This document shows, piece by piece, positions 8,734 through 10,031 of a stretch of DNA of 10,031 nt. The position numbers and the translations under genes were made by a program. Below the pieces are notes generated by a model that was not told the DNA's origin, searched no databases, and was given only the letters and a program-made list of their open reading frames with translations. The stretch's first letter is position 1; each line of letters begins with the position of its first letter. The stretch is from contig CALFEA010000306.1 in assembly GCA_937950385.1 (NCBI GenBank), positions 1-10,031 of the forward strand, read 5' to 3'. Origin of the DNA: an uncultured Altererythrobacter sp. GTDB taxonomy: Bacteria > Pseudomonadota > Alphaproteobacteria > Sphingomonadales > Sphingomonadaceae.

Positions 8734-9285
8734 TTGGGCGCGCTTAATTCGAGGCAATACTTGATCACCGGCTGTTCCGGCGGTGGCAAATCGACCCTGC
8801 TTACCGAGCTAGCTGAGCGTGGGTTTTCAATCGTTCCTGAAGCGGGCCGACGTGTTGTCGCGGCCGAGCAATCGGCAGGCGGTAACGCTTTGCCTTGGAT
8901 CGACCTTTCCGCATTCCTTCACAAAGTTGAAATTCTTGCAAAACAAGACCGTCTGGCGGCGGCTGAATTGGACAGTCCAGTATTTTTCGATCGCGGTCTG
9001 GTGGATACTTATTGCGGGTTCGAACGCCTAAATAGAGGTGAGGCGCAGCAACTGCATGGCGAACGTCTTTTGTATGATCAATGCGTTTTCGTAGCGCCGC
9101 CCTGGCCTGAAATTTACGAGACAGACGAAGTCCGCCAACACAGCTTTGACGAAGCAAGCGCAGAATATGAGCACATAGTCGCTACTCTACCTAAGCTTGG
9201 ATATCAGCCAGTTCTTTTGCCGCTCGCATCTGTTGAAGAACGTGCGGATTTCATGATCAAAACTATCGAAGTTGCGGCGGGCTAA
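8734..9285 (+). CDS. AAA_28-family P-loop ATPase (COG3911-like), function unknown
   Basis: A 183-residue single-domain P-loop protein. The Walker A motif GCSGGGKST occupies residues 13-21, and a probable Walker B-type strand SPVFFDRGLVD lies near 81-91. Other family-like parts are EAGRRVVAAEQ (about 36-46), GNALPWIDLSAF, the segment VFVAPPWPEIYETDEVRQHSFDEA split around residue 130, and a last strand LGYQPVLLP followed by the ERADFM helix. This fits the AAA_28 group of predicted ATPases/kinase-like proteins, whose substrate is not established. The start is uncertain: TTG 8734 is one base after the gltD stop and keeps the full first strand (RQYLITG) but has no clear ribosome binding site. TTG 8761 has GAGG 6 bases upstream (8751-8754) but would begin at MITG, leaving the first strand very short. 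No ATG is available. Its position implies cotranscription with gltBD, though nothing links it functionally to glutamate synthesis. Confidence 0.82.
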   Translation: MGALNSRQYLITGCSGGGKSTLLTELAERGFSIVPEAGRRVVAAEQSAGGNALPWIDLSAFLHKVEILAKQDRLAAAELDSPVFFDRGLVDTYCGFERLNRGEAQQLHGERLLYDQCVFVAPPWPEIYETDEVRQHSFDEASAEYEHIVATLPKLGYQPVLLPLASVEERADFMIKTIEVAAG

Positions 9286-9304
9286 TTCAGGTCTTAGCGC
9301 CGCC
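9276..9304. terminator. Shared hairpin between convergent units
   Basis: GGCGG-GCTAA (9276-9285) pairs with TTAGC-g-CCGCC (9294-9304) as a 10-bp stem with one bulged G (9299) and an 8-base loop. It includes the TAA stop of the ATPase gene, and the stop of the opposing DksA-like gene (complement of 9307-9309) lies 2 bp beyond its right arm. On the + strand the tail is only CTTT, and on the - strand it is not T-rich, so it is an imperfect intrinsic terminator. Its place between two converging transcripts supports a two-way terminator or 3'-end stabiliser. Confidence 0.6.
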
Positions 9305-9306
9305 CT

Positions 9307-9642
9307 TTACCCGCTCTTACTTGCGCAGGTGATGCAGGCGGGCACGCTCGGGTCATTAATCAGGCGTTTGCTGGCTATTTTCTCACCGCATTGCAGGCAA
9401 TAACCCCACTCGCCCTCATCCAACCGCTTCAGCGCCGCCGCGATGCGCGCTTTATAGGCCTCTCGCCGTTCATCCGCCGCCATTGCCATGGCCTGCTGTT
9501 GCAAGGCGTCCATGCGCGACAATCGCCCAACACTATCCTGTTGCAGCTCCACAACCGCGCGCGCGCTAATATTTGCAGCGCCTTCTTGCTCCAGCTCCTT
9601 TTGCCGGTTGAGCAGCGCTGTTCGGGCTTCTTCCTGTGTCAT
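9307..9642 (-). CDS. DksA/TraR-family C4 zinc-finger protein
   Basis: A 111-residue protein with a mostly helical, charged N-terminal part (residues 1-75) likely to form a coiled-coil, then a four-cysteine zinc finger Cys82-x2-Cys85-x17-Cys103-x2-Cys106. That spacing is the same as in the DksA/TraR zinc-finger family. DksA-type proteins enter the RNA polymerase secondary channel and alter promoter kinetics, often with ppGpp. At 111 residues it is shorter than E. coli DksA (151), and the turn region (residues about 30-48, VVELQQDSVGRLSRMDAL) is not an obvious copy of the DksA acidic tip. It is therefore better called a DksA-like regulator than dksA itself. The start ATG (complement 9640-9642) is supported by a purine-rich AAGAGA 6 bases upstream. 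It begins 9 bp after the ung stop, so it is probably cotranscribed with ung. Confidence 0.88.
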   Translation of the reverse strand: MTQEEARTALLNRQKELEQEGAANISARAVVELQQDSVGRLSRMDALQQQAMAMAADERREAYKARIAAALKRLDEGEWGYCLQCGEKIASKRLINDPSVPACITCASKSG

Positions 9643-9651
9643 AACAGTCTC

Positions 9652-10031
9652 TTACCATTCTATTGGCGCAAGACCATGGCTTTCGAGAAAGGCGTTGGTT
9701 TGGCTGAACGGCTGTGACCCAAAAAACCCTCTATAGGATGACAGCGGAGAGGGATGCGGGCCGCTCAAAACCAAATGTTCACTGCTCTTGCCAAGGGATG
9801 GCACACGCCCAGCCTTCTTTTGTGCATGACTGCCCCACAGGATGAAAACGCAAGCGCCGCCGCGCGCCGCGACCGCTTCAACACAAGCGTCGGTTATTGC
9901 GTCCCAGCCGCGCCCTGCATGGCTGCCCGCTTTGCCGGCCTCAACCGTCAGCGTGTTGTTGAGAAGCAGCACGCCTTGCCGCGCCCAATGCTCCAGATTG
10001 CCACTGGAAGCGGAGCGCGCGGCACCCAGAT
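9652..10031 (-). CDS. ung: Uracil-DNA glycosylase, family 1 (C-terminal part)
   Basis: The frame enters from the right edge and ends at TAA (complement 9652-9654). About 126 codons are visible; the GTG at 9972 is an internal valine codon, not a start. The enzyme removes uracil from DNA as the first step of base-excision repair. Visible motifs are LEHWARQGVLLLN followed by NTLTVEAGKAGSH (the uracil-contacting Asn region of family 1 enzymes), the core strand VFILWGSHAQKK, and GPHPSPLSSYRGFFG, which holds the conserved catalytic His of the HPSPLS motif and the minor-groove-intercalation loop. The end FLESHGLAPIEW matches the usual UNG C-terminus. The N-terminal half, with the water-activating Asp motif GQDPYH, is outside the window. 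Confidence 0.95.
   Translation of the reverse strand, partial: LGAARSASSGNLEHWARQGVLLLNNTLTVEAGKAGSHAGRGWDAITDACVEAVAARGGACVFILWGSHAQKKAGRVPSLGKSSEHLVLSGPHPSPLSSYRGFFGSQPFSQTNAFLESHGLAPIEW

Noticed and set aside
8025..8789. Long open frame of 254 codons on the minus strand
   Set aside because: It is fully antisense to gltD and the start of the ATPase gene, both with clear motifs. The translation is rich in His, Cys and Ala without any recognisable domain, typical of a shadow frame.

Overview
The window looks like chromosomal DNA of an alphaproteobacterium of the order Sphingomonadales, most likely the Erythrobacter/Altererythrobacter group. This is inferred from the moderately high GC content, codon use rich in GCG, CGC, GGC, GAT and ATT, an exosortase-A-type glycosyltransferase, and the closely packed alphaproteobacterial form of gltB-gltD. 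No rRNA, tRNA, CRISPR array, insertion sequence or phage gene was seen.

Left part (1-2372, + strand): the 3' end of a glycosyltransferase of the exosortase A (XrtA/PEP-CTERM) polysaccharide system, then an uncharacterised protein with two N-terminal membrane helices and a long acidic, probably disordered, cytoplasmic region. The glycosyltransferase is probably the right edge of an exopolysaccharide/protein-sorting locus lying mostly outside the window.

Middle (2373-9285, + strand): a 265-bp leader, then gltB and gltD, the two subunits of NADPH-dependent glutamate synthase (GOGAT), which with glutamine synthetase assimilates ammonia. A small AAA_28-type P-loop ATPase gene follows gltD after one base. 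The leader is the most interesting stretch. It holds a possible 31-codon reading frame whose stop codon sits as a bulge in a long hairpin just upstream of the gltB ribosome binding site. A segment inside that reading frame can also pair with the ribosome binding site itself. This suggests, but does not prove, post-transcriptional control of GOGAT.

Right part (9307-10031, - strand): a small DksA/TraR-type C4 zinc-finger protein and, 9 bp upstream of it in its own direction, the 3' end of ung (family 1 uracil-DNA glycosylase). They form a convergent unit that meets the gltBD unit at a hairpin shared by both strands (9276-9304).

All main genes are intact apart from the two cut by the window edges. 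Most of the window is ordinary housekeeping DNA. The points worth a second look are the gltB leader, the orphan acidic membrane protein, the ATPase attached to gltBD, and the ung/DksA-like pairing.
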